DNA of 33,038 nt from Chloroflexota bacterium (GCA_016210565.1 JACQUA010000208.1:1-33038); one strand, 5' to 3'; shown: positions 24,745 through 33,038, numbered from the stretch's first letter. Made by a program: numbers and translations. The notes: generated by a model from the letters alone, not told the origin.

Positions 24745-24895
24745 AAATTCGAAGCCCGAATGACGAATGACCAATCAAAGCGGAAATGACGAAGTCCGAA
24801 TGACGAATGACCAAAGAGGCATCTGGTTTTAACATTGGAACATTTGAGAATCGTTTGGTTATTCGTCATTCGAATTTCGTCATTCGTTAGCAGAT
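24745..24895 (-). repeat. CGAATGA word repeats in direct and inverted copies (holB-ricT spacer)
   Basis: CGAATGACGAATGACCAA occurs at 24757-24774 and again at 24797-24814, each preceded by GAAGYC. The inverted copy TTTGGTTATTCGTCATTCG is at 24854-24872. On the transcript of holB these pair into a long hairpin just upstream of ricT. The 192-base spacer holds no gene. Confidence 0.8.
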
Positions 24896-24898
24896 GTT

Positions 24899-25906
24899 TC
24901 AATTTCTGGTGGGGATCGCCAGCATGAGCGCCTCCAGGACCAGCCGGGGGTTGGCGTTCCATTCCAGTTGTCTCCGGGCCTCCCGGAGGGCCGTTATGGC
25001 GTCCCGGATCTCCGCCTCGGTGTAGGCTCCGGCCCCGGCCTGGAGGGGCTCCAGGCGGTCCACGTTGGCCACATAGTCCACGAGGCCACCCTTGACCAGC
25101 AGGAGATCCCGCCACCAGCCCTGACACAGCTCCAGCGCCGCCTCCACCTTCTCCCGCTGTTTCGAGAAATCGCCAGCCATCCGGGCGGCCAGGGCGAACC
25201 TCCTGTCCAGGCCGGCCCGTTCCAGGCCGGCCAGCTCGTCGAGTTGCCGGCCGTGTTGCTCCAGGAACTGCGGGCTGGCCGCCGCGGTCAGCGCCCACCC
25301 CGGACAGCCCCGGGAGAGACGCGCCAGCACCTTCGCCTGTTCCGGCGACAGACCCCGCTCCCGCAGCAACGACTCCAGCAAGGCGGCCGGCAGGGGCAGC
25401 AATTCCACCCGCTGGCAGCGGGAGACCACCGTGGGCAGGAGACGGTCTTCGCGGGCCGTCAGCAGGAGGATCACCACCCCCGCCGGCGGCTCTTCGAGGG
25501 TCTTCAGGAGGCAGTTGGCCGCCGCCGGCGAGAGGTAGTCCGCGCCGTCGATGACAAACACCTTGCGCCGGCCTTCGAACGGAGGCAGGCTGGCCTCGTT
25601 CTGGAGATGCTTGACGGCATCGATGCCTATTTCTTTCCGCGGGCTGCCGTCTTCGGACCGGGGTTCTTCCCGGGAAAGGATCCTCACGTCGGCGTGTTTT
25701 CCCGACTTGATGCGCTGGCAGGAGCGGCAACCGCCGCAGGGTGACTCCGTCCCGGTACAGTTAAGCGCCTGGGCCAGGTTAAGGGCCATGGTCCGCTTGC
25801 CCACCCCCCCCGGCCCCACCAGGAGATAGGCGTGGGCCAGGCGGTTCTCACGCCGCGCCCGGTCCAGCAAAGCTACCGCCTTCGAGTGGCCGATGACGTT
25901 CCACAT
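24899..25906 (-). CDS. holB: DNA polymerase III delta' subunit
   Basis: A 335-residue clamp-loader AAA+ protein. The P-loop GPGGVGKRT is at residues 31-39; the zinc-binding Cys50, Cys57, Cys60 and Cys63 (CGGCRSC) follow as in DnaX/HolB proteins; VFVIDGADYLSPAAANCLLK is the Walker B/sensor region, and SRCQRV is the SRC motif through which delta' acts in trans on its neighbour's ATP site. The C-terminal domain is complete. The gene sits upstream of ricT on the same strand, a conserved pair, and follows lysA across a repeat-filled spacer. Confidence 0.95.
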   Translation of the reverse strand: MWNVIGHSKAVALLDRARRENRLAHAYLLVGPGGVGKRTMALNLAQALNCTGTESPCGGCRSCQRIKSGKHADVRILSREEPRSEDGSPRKEIGIDAVKHLQNEASLPPFEGRRKVFVIDGADYLSPAAANCLLKTLEEPPAGVVILLLTAREDRLLPTVVSRCQRVELLPLPAALLESLLRERGLSPEQAKVLARLSRGCPGWALTAAASPQFLEQHGRQLDELAGLERAGLDRRFALAARMAGDFSKQREKVEAALELCQGWWRDLLLVKGGLVDYVANVDRLEPLQAGAGAYTEAEIRDAITALREARRQLEWNANPRLVLEALMLAIPTRN

Positions 25907-25910
25907 ATCA

Positions 25911-26286
25911 GGTCAAATTCCAAATTCCAAGTAACAAGTTCCAAAGGAAGAGAATTCAGAAGCCAGAAGGACCGCCGGCCCGCTAACAGCTATCGGCCGT
26001 CGGCCGTCGGCTGTCAGCTATCAGCCAACAGCTATCAGATATCAGCCGACAAGTAGCCGCCCCCAGCGTGCGGCTACCCCTATCTTCTTCCTACTCTTCC
26101 TACTCTTCCTACTCTTTCTACTCTTCCTACTCTTTCTACTCTTCCTACTCTTTCTACTCTTCCTACTCTTCCTACTCTTCCTACTCTTCCTACTCTTCCT
26201 ACTCTTCCTACTCTTCCTACTGCCCGCTACCCGGCTTCTGACTTCTGACTTCTGACTACTCACTACTGGCTACTGGCTACTTCCTC
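25911..26286 (-). repeat. Long word-repeat mosaic between lysA and holB
   Basis: Read in the sense of lysA (minus strand) it opens eight bases after the stop with GGAAGTAGCC and CAGTAGC units, then three CAGAAGT units, then the nonamer array (26092-26217), then GCTGATAGCTGACAGCC units, the block GATAGCTGTTAGCGGGCCGG (plus 25975-25994), CTTCTGAATTC, and GGAATTT units just before holB. There is no credible gene in these 376 bases; the Arg-Lys-Ser repeat ORF is a translation of the nonamers. Confidence 0.88.
26092..26217 (-). repeat. Fourteen-copy 9-base tandem repeat (TACTCTTCC / GGAAGAGTA)
   Basis: Fourteen uninterrupted copies of TACTCTTCC on the plus strand. Copies 3, 5 and 7 (26110, 26128, 26146) carry TACTCTTTC. 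The array opens with a partial copy at 26083. It differs by one base from the nonamer at 32976-33038 (GGAAGGGTA), which lies in the opposite orientation. Confidence 0.95.
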
Positions 26287-26288
26287 AA

Positions 26289-27593
26289 TTATACTTCATC
26301 GCACCTCATCAGGTCGTCGTAGCTTTCGCGGCGGCGGATGAGCCGGGCCTGGCCGTCCTTCACCAGCACCACCGGGGGCTTCAGCGAGGAGTTGTAGTTG
26401 CTGGCCATGGACAGGCAGTAGGCGCCGGCAGCCGGGAGGGCCAGGATATCCCCGGCCCGCAGCGCCGGCAGCCTGACATCCTGGACCAGGATATCCCCCG
26501 ACTCGCAGAACTTGCCGGCGATGCTGACCACCTCCCCGCCCTCCTCCCCGGCCCGGTTGGCCACCAGCACTTCGTATTTGGCCCCGTACAGGGCGGGGCG
26601 GATGTTGTCCGCCATGCCGCCGTCAACGCTGACATAGGTGCGGACGCCGGGAATCCTTTTTACGGCCCCCACCGAGTAGAGGGCGACCCCGGCCCGCCCC
26701 ACGATCGACCGCCCCGGCTCGATCACCAGGGCCGGGCCGGCCAGGCGCCGCTGCCGGCAGGCCTCCCTGACCGCCGTGGCGATGGCTTCGGCGTAGGCGG
26801 CGATGGGTGGCGCTGGCCGGTCGAGAACATAGCTGACGGCAAAACCGCCGCCGATGCTCAGCTCCTGCAGCGCCAGGCCGTGCCGCTCCTTCATGGCGGC
26901 GGCGAAGTCCAGTACCACCGGGATGGCCTTCTCGTAGGGCTCCATCTCGAAGATGGGCGATCCCAGGTGAAAATGCAGCCCGACCAGTTCCACCGCCCGG
27001 CTGCGGCCGGCCAGCTTCACCGCCTCCTCCGCCTGGCCGTCAACCAGGGAGAAGCCGAATTTGCTGTCCACGATGCCGGTGGTGGTGAACTTGTGGGTGT
27101 GGGGATCGATGCCCGGCGTCAGGCGCAGCAGGACCTTCTGCCGCCGGCCCGCCGCCAGCTCTTCCAGCAGGGCCAGTTCGTGGAAATTATCGGCCACGAT
27201 CCGCCCCACGCCCCGTCCCAGGGCCGCGGCGAGCTCCTCCCGGGACTTGTTGTTGCCATGGAAATAAATCCGCTCGGGGGCCGCGCCGGCGGCGAGGACG
27301 ATGCTGAGCTCCCCGCCCGAGACCACATCGAAGCCCAGGCCCTCACCGGCCAGCAGCGCAGCCAGGGCCCGGTTGATGAAGGCCTTGCAGGCATAGACCA
27401 CCCGGGTATCCGGGTAACGCTGCCGGAACTCGCCGATGAATCCCCGGCACTGGGTCCGCAGCATGGCCTCATCGAAAACGTAGAGCGGCGTACCGAACTC
27501 CCGGCACAGCTCCGCCGCATCCCGCCCGCCGATGGACAGGTGCCCCCTCTCGATGCGGGCCGTTTCAGGAAAAAGGATGAGCTTGTCAGACAA
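26289..27593 (-). CDS. lysA: Diaminopimelate decarboxylase
   Basis: A 434-residue PLP enzyme (alanine racemase fold) that decarboxylates meso-diaminopimelate to lysine. The PLP lysine is Lys70 in VVYACKAF; HFHLGSPI, GGGFAVSY, EPGRSIVG and CESGDIL are the phosphate- and substrate-binding motifs, CESGDIL supplying the active-site Cys across the dimer. The start is TTG at 27593, supported by GGAGGA upstream on the minus strand. Its stop TAA is followed after eight bases by word-repeat sequence. No other lysine gene is nearby. Confidence 0.95.
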   Translation of the reverse strand: MSDKLILFPETARIERGHLSIGGRDAAELCREFGTPLYVFDEAMLRTQCRGFIGEFRQRYPDTRVVYACKAFINRALAALLAGEGLGFDVVSGGELSIVLAAGAAPERIYFHGNNKSREELAAALGRGVGRIVADNFHELALLEELAAGRRQKVLLRLTPGIDPHTHKFTTTGIVDSKFGFSLVDGQAEEAVKLAGRSRAVELVGLHFHLGSPIFEMEPYEKAIPVVLDFAAAMKERHGLALQELSIGGGFAVSYVLDRPAPPIAAYAEAIATAVREACRQRRLAGPALVIEPGRSIVGRAGVALYSVGAVKRIPGVRTYVSVDGGMADNIRPALYGAKYEVLVANRAGEEGGEVVSIAGKFCESGDILVQDVRLPALRAGDILALPAAGAYCLSMASNYNSSLKPPVVLVKDGQARLIRRRESYDDLMRCDEV

Positions 27594-27604
27594 TGGGTTC
27601 CTCC

Positions 27605-27770
27605 AAGGGGGATTACAGATTGCAAATTGCAGTTAGCTGTCGGCTATCGGCCTTCGGCGAACTCAATAACTCAATAACTCAAGGGACTCAGCGAACTCTA
27701 TGAACCTTATAAACCTTACGAACCTTATGAACCTTCCAACTTTCTAACCTTCTAACCTTCTAACCTTCCA
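27605..27770 (-). repeat. Word-repeat mosaic between the MBL-fold gene and lysA
   Basis: In the sense of the MBL gene: three or four AAGGTTAG units, which also encode the last residues and stop of that gene, then AAGGTTCAT units, GAGTTATT units, then GATAGCCGACAGC and TGCAATTTGCAATCTGTAATC. The last two words appear in the same order after the M16 gene on the other strand. Confidence 0.85.
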
Positions 27771-28576
27771 ACCCATCTCCCTCCCCGGCGTTCCGCCTTC
27801 CCCTCGTTCTTCAGCTTTATCAGGTGGGCCAGGACCTGTCCCCGGGCCATCTCCTCCAGCCGCGGGTCGAGCTCGGGATAGATGCCCCGGACCAAGTCTT
27901 CCGTTCTGGCGCCTCCCCGGGCCAGGACGGCGATGATCTGGGCCTCCCTTTCCAGGCGGTGCTGCACCAGCTCCCTTATCTTCTCCCCGGGCCGAGCGAT
28001 GGGCGGGCCGTGGCCGGGGCAGACCGCCCTGAGCTCCAGGGGCAGCAAACGCCGCAGGGAATCCAGGTACAACCCCATGTCACCCCGGGGGGGAATGATC
28101 ACCGTGGTGCCGCGACCCGGCACGTGGTCGCCGGAAAACAACACGCCCTTCCCTCGCCAGAGGTAGCAGAGATGGCCGGGGCAGTGGCCGGGGGTATAGA
28201 TGACCTCCAGGACGCCGTCACCCAGGGGCAAACGGTCGCCGCCCGTCACCAGGCGGCAACGGCCCCCGCTCAGGCTTGACCTGAGCCGTTCCTCCTCCGA
28301 CCAGTGGGCGATTACCTCGCCGCCCAGGGCCCGCTGGAAGAAAGCGGCCCCCCCCAGGTGGTCCGGATGGGCATGGGTTATCAGAATGTATTTCAACGCC
28401 GCCACCCCCTCCCGCTGTAAATAGGACAGGCGGGCTTCCAGGACCGCGGCGTCTTTCAGCCCGGTATCGACCAGGGCGAAGCCCCCCCCGCCGACCAGAT
28501 AGGCGTTGGGGGCGTACACCCCGGTGAAGGCCGCAGGGCCGGCAGGGAGGGAGTGAACCCCGGGAACAATCTCCAT
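27752..28576 (-). CDS. MBL-fold metallo-hydrolase
   Basis: A 274-residue metallo-beta-lactamase-fold enzyme. HAHPDH at residues 68-73 is the binuclear metal motif, followed by TPGHCPGH, SGDH and CPGHG, which supply the remaining ligands; a C-terminal winged-helix-like segment (LAHLIKLKNEGKAERRGGRW) matches the LACTB2/glyoxalase-like hydrolase group. The substrate cannot be told from sequence. An upstream start at 28678 was rejected because the extra 34 codons translate word repeats. The end of the gene is itself repeat-derived: VGRLEG and the TAG stop come from AAGGTTAG units. Confidence 0.88.
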   Translation of the reverse strand: MEIVPGVHSLPAGPAAFTGVYAPNAYLVGGGGFALVDTGLKDAAVLEARLSYLQREGVAALKYILITHAHPDHLGGAAFFQRALGGEVIAHWSEEERLRSSLSGGRCRLVTGGDRLPLGDGVLEVIYTPGHCPGHLCYLWRGKGVLFSGDHVPGRGTTVIIPPRGDMGLYLDSLRRLLPLELRAVCPGHGPPIARPGEKIRELVQHRLEREAQIIAVLARGGARTEDLVRGIYPELDPRLEEMARGQVLAHLIKLKNEGKAERRGGRWVGRLEG

Positions 28577-28589
28577 AAGGCTAAATCCC

Positions 28590-28718
28590 AAAGAACTAGC
28601 GAGTAGCGAGTAGCGAGTAGCGAGTACAAGCAGACAGTAGCTGACAGCCGATAGCGGAAAGCTGACAGCCGATTCCACTACTCGCTACTTACTACTGGCT
28701 ACTGGCTACTGGCTACTT
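28590..28718. repeat. Palindromic word-repeat tract between divergent MBL-fold and M16 genes
   Basis: The left side has four AGTAGCG/GAGTAGC units (28593-28626), the middle CTGACAGCCGATA words, and the right side CTACTCG and four CTACTGG units (28678-28716), the reverse complement of the left. The two arms can fold into an imperfect hairpin of 30 or more base pairs in DNA or RNA. Confidence 0.85.
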
Positions 28719-28723
28719 CCTGT

Positions 28724-28752
28724 TTGACAGCGTTGGCTCGATTACCTAAAAT
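28724..28752 (+). promoter_or_regulatory. Near-consensus promoter of the M16 peptidase gene
   Basis: TTGACA (28724-28729), 17 bases, TAAAAT (28747-28752), 44 bases upstream of the ATG. It starts immediately after the palindromic repeat tract. Confidence 0.7.
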
Positions 28753-28796
28753 AGCTGAATCAGGAATCCCCCATTTTACCACTTTGAAGGAACCGA

Positions 28797-30062
28797 ATGT
28801 ATCAAAAGACAGTCCTGGACAACGGTCTGAGGGTGGTGACCTCGACCATGCCCCACGCCCATTCCGTGTCCCTGGTCCTGTTCATCGCGGCGGGCTCCCG
28901 CTATGAAAGCCCGGAGGAAGCCGGGCTTTCCCATTTTGCGGAACACCTCTGTTTCAAGGGGACGCCGCGCCGGCCCACCGCCAAGGCAATCTCCGAGGCC
29001 ATCGAGGGTCTGGGGGGCGTGCTCAACGGCGGCACCGATAAAGAGGCGACGGTCTACTGGGCCAAGGTGGCCCGTCCGCACTTCCGGCTGGCCCTGGATG
29101 TCATCAGCGACATGGTGTGCCACTCCCTGCTGGAACCGGCGGAGATCGAAAAGGAGCGGCTGGTAATCACCGAAGAGATCAATATGAGCCGGGACTCGCC
29201 GGCCTTCCGGGTGGACCTTCTCATCGACGAAGTCCTCTGGCCGGACCACCCCCTGGGAAGGGATGTGGCGGGGAGCAAAGAGACCGTTTCGCACATCAAC
29301 CAGGGGATGCTCCGGGGCTATCTGGGGCGCCAGTACCTGCCCAACGCCGCCGTGGTGGGCGTGGCGGGGGCGGTGGACCACGGGGAGACCGTGGCCGCCA
29401 TCGCCGAGCAGTTCCGCGACTGGCTGCCCGGCGCGCCCCTGCGCCATTCTCCCGCCAGCGACAACCAGACGGCGCCGCGGGCCAGGACGGAGTGGAAAGA
29501 GACGGAGCAGGCCCACCTCTGCCTGGCCCTGAGGGGGATTCCCCTCCTCCATCCCGACCGCTACGCCCTCGACCTCCTGAGCGTGGTGCTGGGAGAGGGC
29601 ATGAGCAGCCGCCTGTTCCAGGAAATCCGCGAGAAGCAGGGACTGGCCTACGATATCCATAGCTATATCAGCTACTTCCAGGACACCGGCTCCCTGGCGG
29701 TCTCCGCCGGGGTGGACCCGCAGCAACTGCCCCGGACCATCACGGCCATCCTCCGGGAACTGGGCCGCCTCAGGGAGCCGGTGCCGGATGAAGAGCTGAC
29801 GAAGGCCCGGGAGATGACCAAGGGCAGGATGCTCCTGCGGCTGGAGGACTCCCGGGCGGTGGCTGGATGGCTGGCGGGGCAGGAGCTGCTGACGGGGCGG
29901 GTCCGCACCATTGAAGAGCTGCTGGCCATCCTGGACGGGGTCACCACCGCCGACCTGCAGCGGGTCGCCGGCAATCTCCTGACGGCCGAGAACCTGAACC
30001 TGGCGGTGGTGGGGCCGGTGAAGGAGGGAGCAAACCTGCAGGAGTTGCTGCGGTTCGAGTAG
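28797..30062 (+). CDS. M16 family zinc peptidase (processing-peptidase-like)
   Basis: A 421-residue inverzincin-type metallopeptidase. The inverted zinc motif HFAEH is at residues 46-50 with the third ligand Glu in VITEEI (about residue 126), so the protein is likely active and not the inactive subunit. GLAYDIHSYISYF and the second M16 domain complete the family. It resembles the single-gene M16B peptidases found next to pnp or dut in many bacteria, but those neighbours are absent. GAAGGA lies five bases before the ATG. The stop TAG forms part of the first AGTAGCC word. Confidence 0.94.
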   Translation: MYQKTVLDNGLRVVTSTMPHAHSVSLVLFIAAGSRYESPEEAGLSHFAEHLCFKGTPRRPTAKAISEAIEGLGGVLNGGTDKEATVYWAKVARPHFRLALDVISDMVCHSLLEPAEIEKERLVITEEINMSRDSPAFRVDLLIDEVLWPDHPLGRDVAGSKETVSHINQGMLRGYLGRQYLPNAAVVGVAGAVDHGETVAAIAEQFRDWLPGAPLRHSPASDNQTAPRARTEWKETEQAHLCLALRGIPLLHPDRYALDLLSVVLGEGMSSRLFQEIREKQGLAYDIHSYISYFQDTGSLAVSAGVDPQQLPRTITAILRELGRLREPVPDEELTKAREMTKGRMLLRLEDSRAVAGWLAGQELLTGRVRTIEELLAILDGVTTADLQRVAGNLLTAENLNLAVVGPVKEGANLQELLRFE

Positions 30063-30200
30063 CCAGTAGACAGTAGCGAGTAGCGAGTAGAGAGTAGCCG
30101 GTAGTCGGAGCAAGCTGAGCAGTCAAGCAGTCGGCGGTCGGCGGTTGGCAGCCGGGGGGCAGGGAATCCGCAATCTGTAATCTGTAATCTGTAATCTGCA
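30058..30200 (+). repeat. Word-repeat mosaic downstream of the M16 gene
   Basis: Starts with GAGTAGCCAGTAGACAGTAG, the first TAG being the stop codon, then AGTAGCG units, GTCGGCGGTCGG words and four AATCTGT units (about 30167-30198). The order resembles that of the tract after the MBL gene. Confidence 0.85.
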
Positions 30201-30201
30201 A

Positions 30202-30257
30202 CCCGTTTAAACGGGAAGGCCCGGGGGCGCAAAGCGCCTCCGGGCCTCTTTCTTTCC
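30202..30257 (+). terminator. Rho-independent terminator after the M16 gene (bidirectional)
   Basis: CCCGTTTAAACGGG (30202-30215) is a perfect palindrome. It is followed by AGGCCCGGGGGCGC (30217-30230), loop AAA and GCGCCTCCGGGCCT (30234-30247), a 14-base-pair stem with one wobble pair, then CTTTCTTTCC. This is the strongest terminator in the window and lies between convergent M16 and groEL genes. Confidence 0.85.
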
Positions 30258-30283
30258 GTTCGACGCCAGTACACCGTGCGGGC

Positions 30284-30330
30284 GTCAGTCGCGACTGACA
30301 GCTACTGGCTACTGTCTACTCGCTCCTAGC
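30284..30330 (-). repeat. 16-base palindrome and AGTAGCC words after groEL
   Basis: GTCAGTCGCGACTGAC (30284-30299) is a perfect palindrome. Next to it CTACTGGCTACTGTCTACTCG (in two units, 30302-30322) are the AGTAGCC words read in the sense of groEL, starting about 16 bases past the groEL stop. Confidence 0.75.
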
Positions 30331-30338
30331 AACTTCCC

Positions 30339-31952
<1,614 letters not shown>

Positions 31953-31981
31953 TTATTACCTCCTTCAGGTCAGTTTCTTAA

Positions 31982-32275
31982 CTAGGGCCTCTTGGCCAGA
32001 ATGTCGCTCTCCCGGAGGATGATGTACTCTTCCCCATCGAGCTTGATTTCGGTGCCGGCGTACTTGGCATAGATGACCTTATCGCCTACTTTGACCTCCA
32101 GGGGAATGCGTTTCCCGTCTTCATCGACCCGGCCGGCGCCGGCGGCGACCACTTCCCCCTCCTGGGGCTTCTCCTTGGCGGTATCCGGCAGGAAAATACC
32201 GCTCTTGGTCATTTCCTCTTTGGGCATCGGTTTCACGACGACCCGGTCGGCGAGGGGCTGTACCTTAATCGCCAT
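31982..32275 (-). CDS. groES: 10 kDa co-chaperonin GroES
   Basis: A 97-residue cap of the GroEL cavity. [20 protein letters not shown] contains the start of the mobile loop (residues about 17-32), and VVAAGAGRV plus [14 protein letters not shown] complete the fold. An AAGGAGGT site precedes the ATG. The CIRCE operator and a promoter lie 60-125 bases upstream on the minus strand. Confidence 0.98.
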   Translation of the reverse strand: MAIKVQPLADRVVVKPMPKEEMTKSGIFLPDTAKEKPQEGEVVAAGAGRVDEDGKRIPLEVKVGDKVIYAKYAGTEIKLDGEEYIILRESDILAKRP

Positions 32276-32335
32276 TGTCAGGAACCTCCTTCATTGTTTG
32301 TGATCATAATTCTGTGCCCGTAGTTGGGCAGCATT

Positions 32336-32362
32336 TTAGCACTCGCCGGTGCAGACTGCTAA
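32336..32362. promoter_or_regulatory. CIRCE operator (HrcA binding site), one mismatch
   Basis: TTAGCACTC-N9-GACTGCTAA matches the CIRCE consensus TTAGCACTC-N9-GAGTGCTAA with a single change in the right arm. HrcA binds this dyad and represses groESL until heat stress; hrcA is not in the window. The site falls at the likely transcription start. Confidence 0.93.
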
Positions 32363-32371
32363 TAACTTACA

Positions 32372-32400
32372 ATATTAACGTAATGGCGTCCGGCCTGCAA
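32372..32400 (-). promoter_or_regulatory. groESL promoter
   Basis: On the minus strand TTGCAG (plus 32395-32400) and TAATAT (plus 32372-32377) are 17 bases apart. The -10 is followed about ten bases later by CIRCE, so HrcA would cover the start site. Confidence 0.65.
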
Positions 32401-32600
32401 GAGCGCCCAACCCCGGCAGCGGCCCTTTCCGACGTGACAGAAACCCAACAGCAGCCTCAGCCTGATCGGTATTGCATTATTATTGTCTGTTTTCTCCTCG
32501 TTTTGATGCCTTTTTGCTGTATTTTTGGTCCGGGACTGGCAGTCGGGCATGCCGACTGCTAACTTCTCCTCGCTCGCGAGCAACGCCGCCGCCCCGGCGC
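32401..32600. other. Non-coding spacer between groES and the XRE gene
   Basis: No gene, repeat or RNA is recognised. It includes a T-rich stretch (about 32480-32525) and the small dyad GCAGTCGGGCATGCCGACTGC near 32539-32560 (arms GCAGTCGG/CCGACTGC), which might be an operator or terminator stem. ORFs crossing it look like chance. Confidence 0.4.
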
Positions 32601-32607
32601 ACTCCCC

Positions 32608-32635
32608 TTGACTTTTACACGCTACCGTGTAGAAT
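32608..32635 (+). promoter_or_regulatory. Promoter with ACACG-CTAC-CGTGT dyad before the XRE gene
   Basis: TTGACT (32608-32613), 16 bases, TAGAAT (32630-32635). The spacer contains the perfect dyad ACACG-ctac-CGTGT (32617-32630), placed between -35 and -10 as in promoters controlled by MerR-type or dimeric repressors. It could be the target of the XRE protein itself (autoregulation), which is inference. Confidence 0.55.
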
Positions 32636-32654
32636 GAATTCAAAGAGCTATTGG

Positions 32655-32757
32655 GTTCCTTGAGTTCATGGAGTTATTGAGTTCCCCTCCCCGGCGAATT
32701 CAGCGGACTCAAAGAACTCAACGAACTCAATGAACTCAATGAACTCAATGAACTCGA
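32655..32757. repeat. GAACTCAAT nonamer words, inverted and direct
   Basis: The left part (32655-32684) has the inverse words TTGAGTTCA and ATTGAGTTC; the right part (32706-32757) has GGACTCAAA, GAACTCAAC and three GAACTCAAT units. The direct copies run into the XRE coding region and supply three ATG codons (32730, 32739, 32748). Confidence 0.85.
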
Positions 32758-32972
32758 AGAACTCCTGGGACCGCCACCGCATCCGGGCGCTGCGGCGGCG
32801 GATGGGCTGGACGCAGCGCGAAATGGCCGCGGAGCTGGGAACCCGCCAGCAGACCATCAGCGAATGGGAGCTGGGCCTCTACGCGCCGAGGGGCGCCTCG
32901 GCCAGGCTGCTCAGCCTGGTGGCGGAGAAGGCGGGGGAGGGGTACGGGGAGGAAGTAGCGAGTAGCGAGTAG
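32730..32972 (+). CDS. Small XRE-family helix-turn-helix regulator, ends made of repeats
   Basis: An 80-residue protein. Residues 14-55 hold a Cro/CI-type HTH (RALRRRMGWTQREMAAELGT then RQQTISEWELGLYAP), the only conserved part. The first 12 residues, MNSMNSMNSKNS, are read from GAACTCAAT nonamers, and the last, EEVASSE, with the TAG stop are read from AGTAGCG heptamers. Any of the three ATGs could start it; the one at 32748 leaves the domain complete. There is no clear ribosome binding site. A DNA-binding regulator is sure as to fold; its target is unknown. Confidence 0.75.
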   Translation: MNSMNSMNSKNSWDRHRIRALRRRMGWTQREMAAELGTRQQTISEWELGLYAPRGASARLLSLVAEKAGEGYGEEVASSE

Positions 32973-33038
32973 CGCGGGTAGGAAGGGTAGGAAGGGTAGG
33001 AAGGGTAGGAAGGGTAGGAAGGGTAGGAAGGGTAGGAA
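32954..33038 (+). repeat. AGTAGCG heptamers and seven GGGTAGGAA nonamers at the window end
   Basis: GAAGTAGCGAGTAGCGAGTAG (32952-32972, with the XRE stop) runs into seven perfect GGGTAGGAA units (32976-33038) and off the window. The order heptamers, GGGTAG, nonamers is the same as after lysA on the other strand. Confidence 0.95.

Noticed and set aside
24333..25730. 465-residue minus-strand ORF across holB and ricT in another frame
   Set aside because: Gly/Pro/Arg-rich translation of the wrong frame; both real genes are complete.
26092..26217. Possible CRISPR array
   Set aside because: The units are 9 bases, contiguous and without spacers; there are no cas genes.
26042..26263. ORF on the minus strand coding a long Arg-Lys-Ser repeat protein
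   Set aside because: It is the in-frame translation of the 9-base tandem array, has no ribosome binding site and no conserved part.
28577..28678. 34-residue N-terminal extension of the MBL-fold protein
   Set aside because: It translates the AGTAGCG/CTACTCG word tract; the conserved domain starts at 28576.
28776..30113. 445-residue ORF antisense to the M16 peptidase gene
   Set aside because: Shadow frame with no family features; it extends into repeat tracts at its start.

Overview
The window is about 33 kb of bacterial chromosome with moderately high GC content and mostly single-copy housekeeping genes. The set of genes and neighbours (tyrA-aroA, remA-gmk, a TPR gene with gyrA, holB-ricT, CIRCE-controlled groES-groEL), expanded aldehyde ferredoxin oxidoreductase and PreA-like/MmgE catabolic genes, and the type of intergenic repeats suggest a Chloroflexota, probably Dehalococcoidia, genome or MAG. 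That placement is inferred from gene style; no rRNA or tRNA gene is visible.

Layout. 1-3.7 kb: a large secreted beta-propeller (SBBP) protein with a C-terminal dockerin, bracketed by palindromic repeats. 3.7-7.8 kb (+): a site-2-type metalloprotease, then tyrA, aroA, remA and gmk. 7.9-11.3 kb (-): a TPR gene followed by gyrA. 11.3-12.2 kb: a long non-coding stretch that looks like structured RNA, possibly a decayed group II intron. 12.2-15.4 kb (-): an operon for hydroxypyruvate isomerase, tartronate semialdehyde reductase and glycerate kinase, which turns hydroxypyruvate into phosphoglycerate. 15.6-16.8 kb: a decayed insertion sequence. 17.2-23.1 kb (+): a catabolic island with a broken aldehyde:ferredoxin oxidoreductase, an orphan binding-protein lipoprotein, a PreA-like flavoprotein with a ferredoxin tail, and an MmgE/PrpD enzyme. 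23.3-33 kb: HNH endonuclease, ricT, holB, lysA, an MBL-fold hydrolase, an M16 peptidase, groEL, groES and a small XRE regulator.

The most unusual signal is in the spacers. From 1 to about 23 kb they carry dispersed palindromic REP-like elements. From about 23.1 kb to the end nearly every spacer is a mosaic of short tandem 'words' with 7-, 8- or 9-base units (AGTAGCG, GATAGCT, AATCTGT, CGAATGA, AAGGTTAG, GAACTCAAT, GGAAGAGTA). The same words recur at different spacers, in either strand, often in the same order and usually in the sense direction of the gene that has just ended. In three genes the stop codon lies inside the first word, and the XRE gene takes both its start codons and its stop codon from such words. 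Most words contain a stop codon and have a length that is not a multiple of three, so a tract places stops in all three frames.

Other points of interest: two pseudogenes with readable decay (the IS and the oxidoreductase), a class II-type EPSP synthase, natural Ala83/Glu87 in GyrA, a CIRCE operator with one mismatch, and a convergent coding overlap between the HNH gene and ricT.
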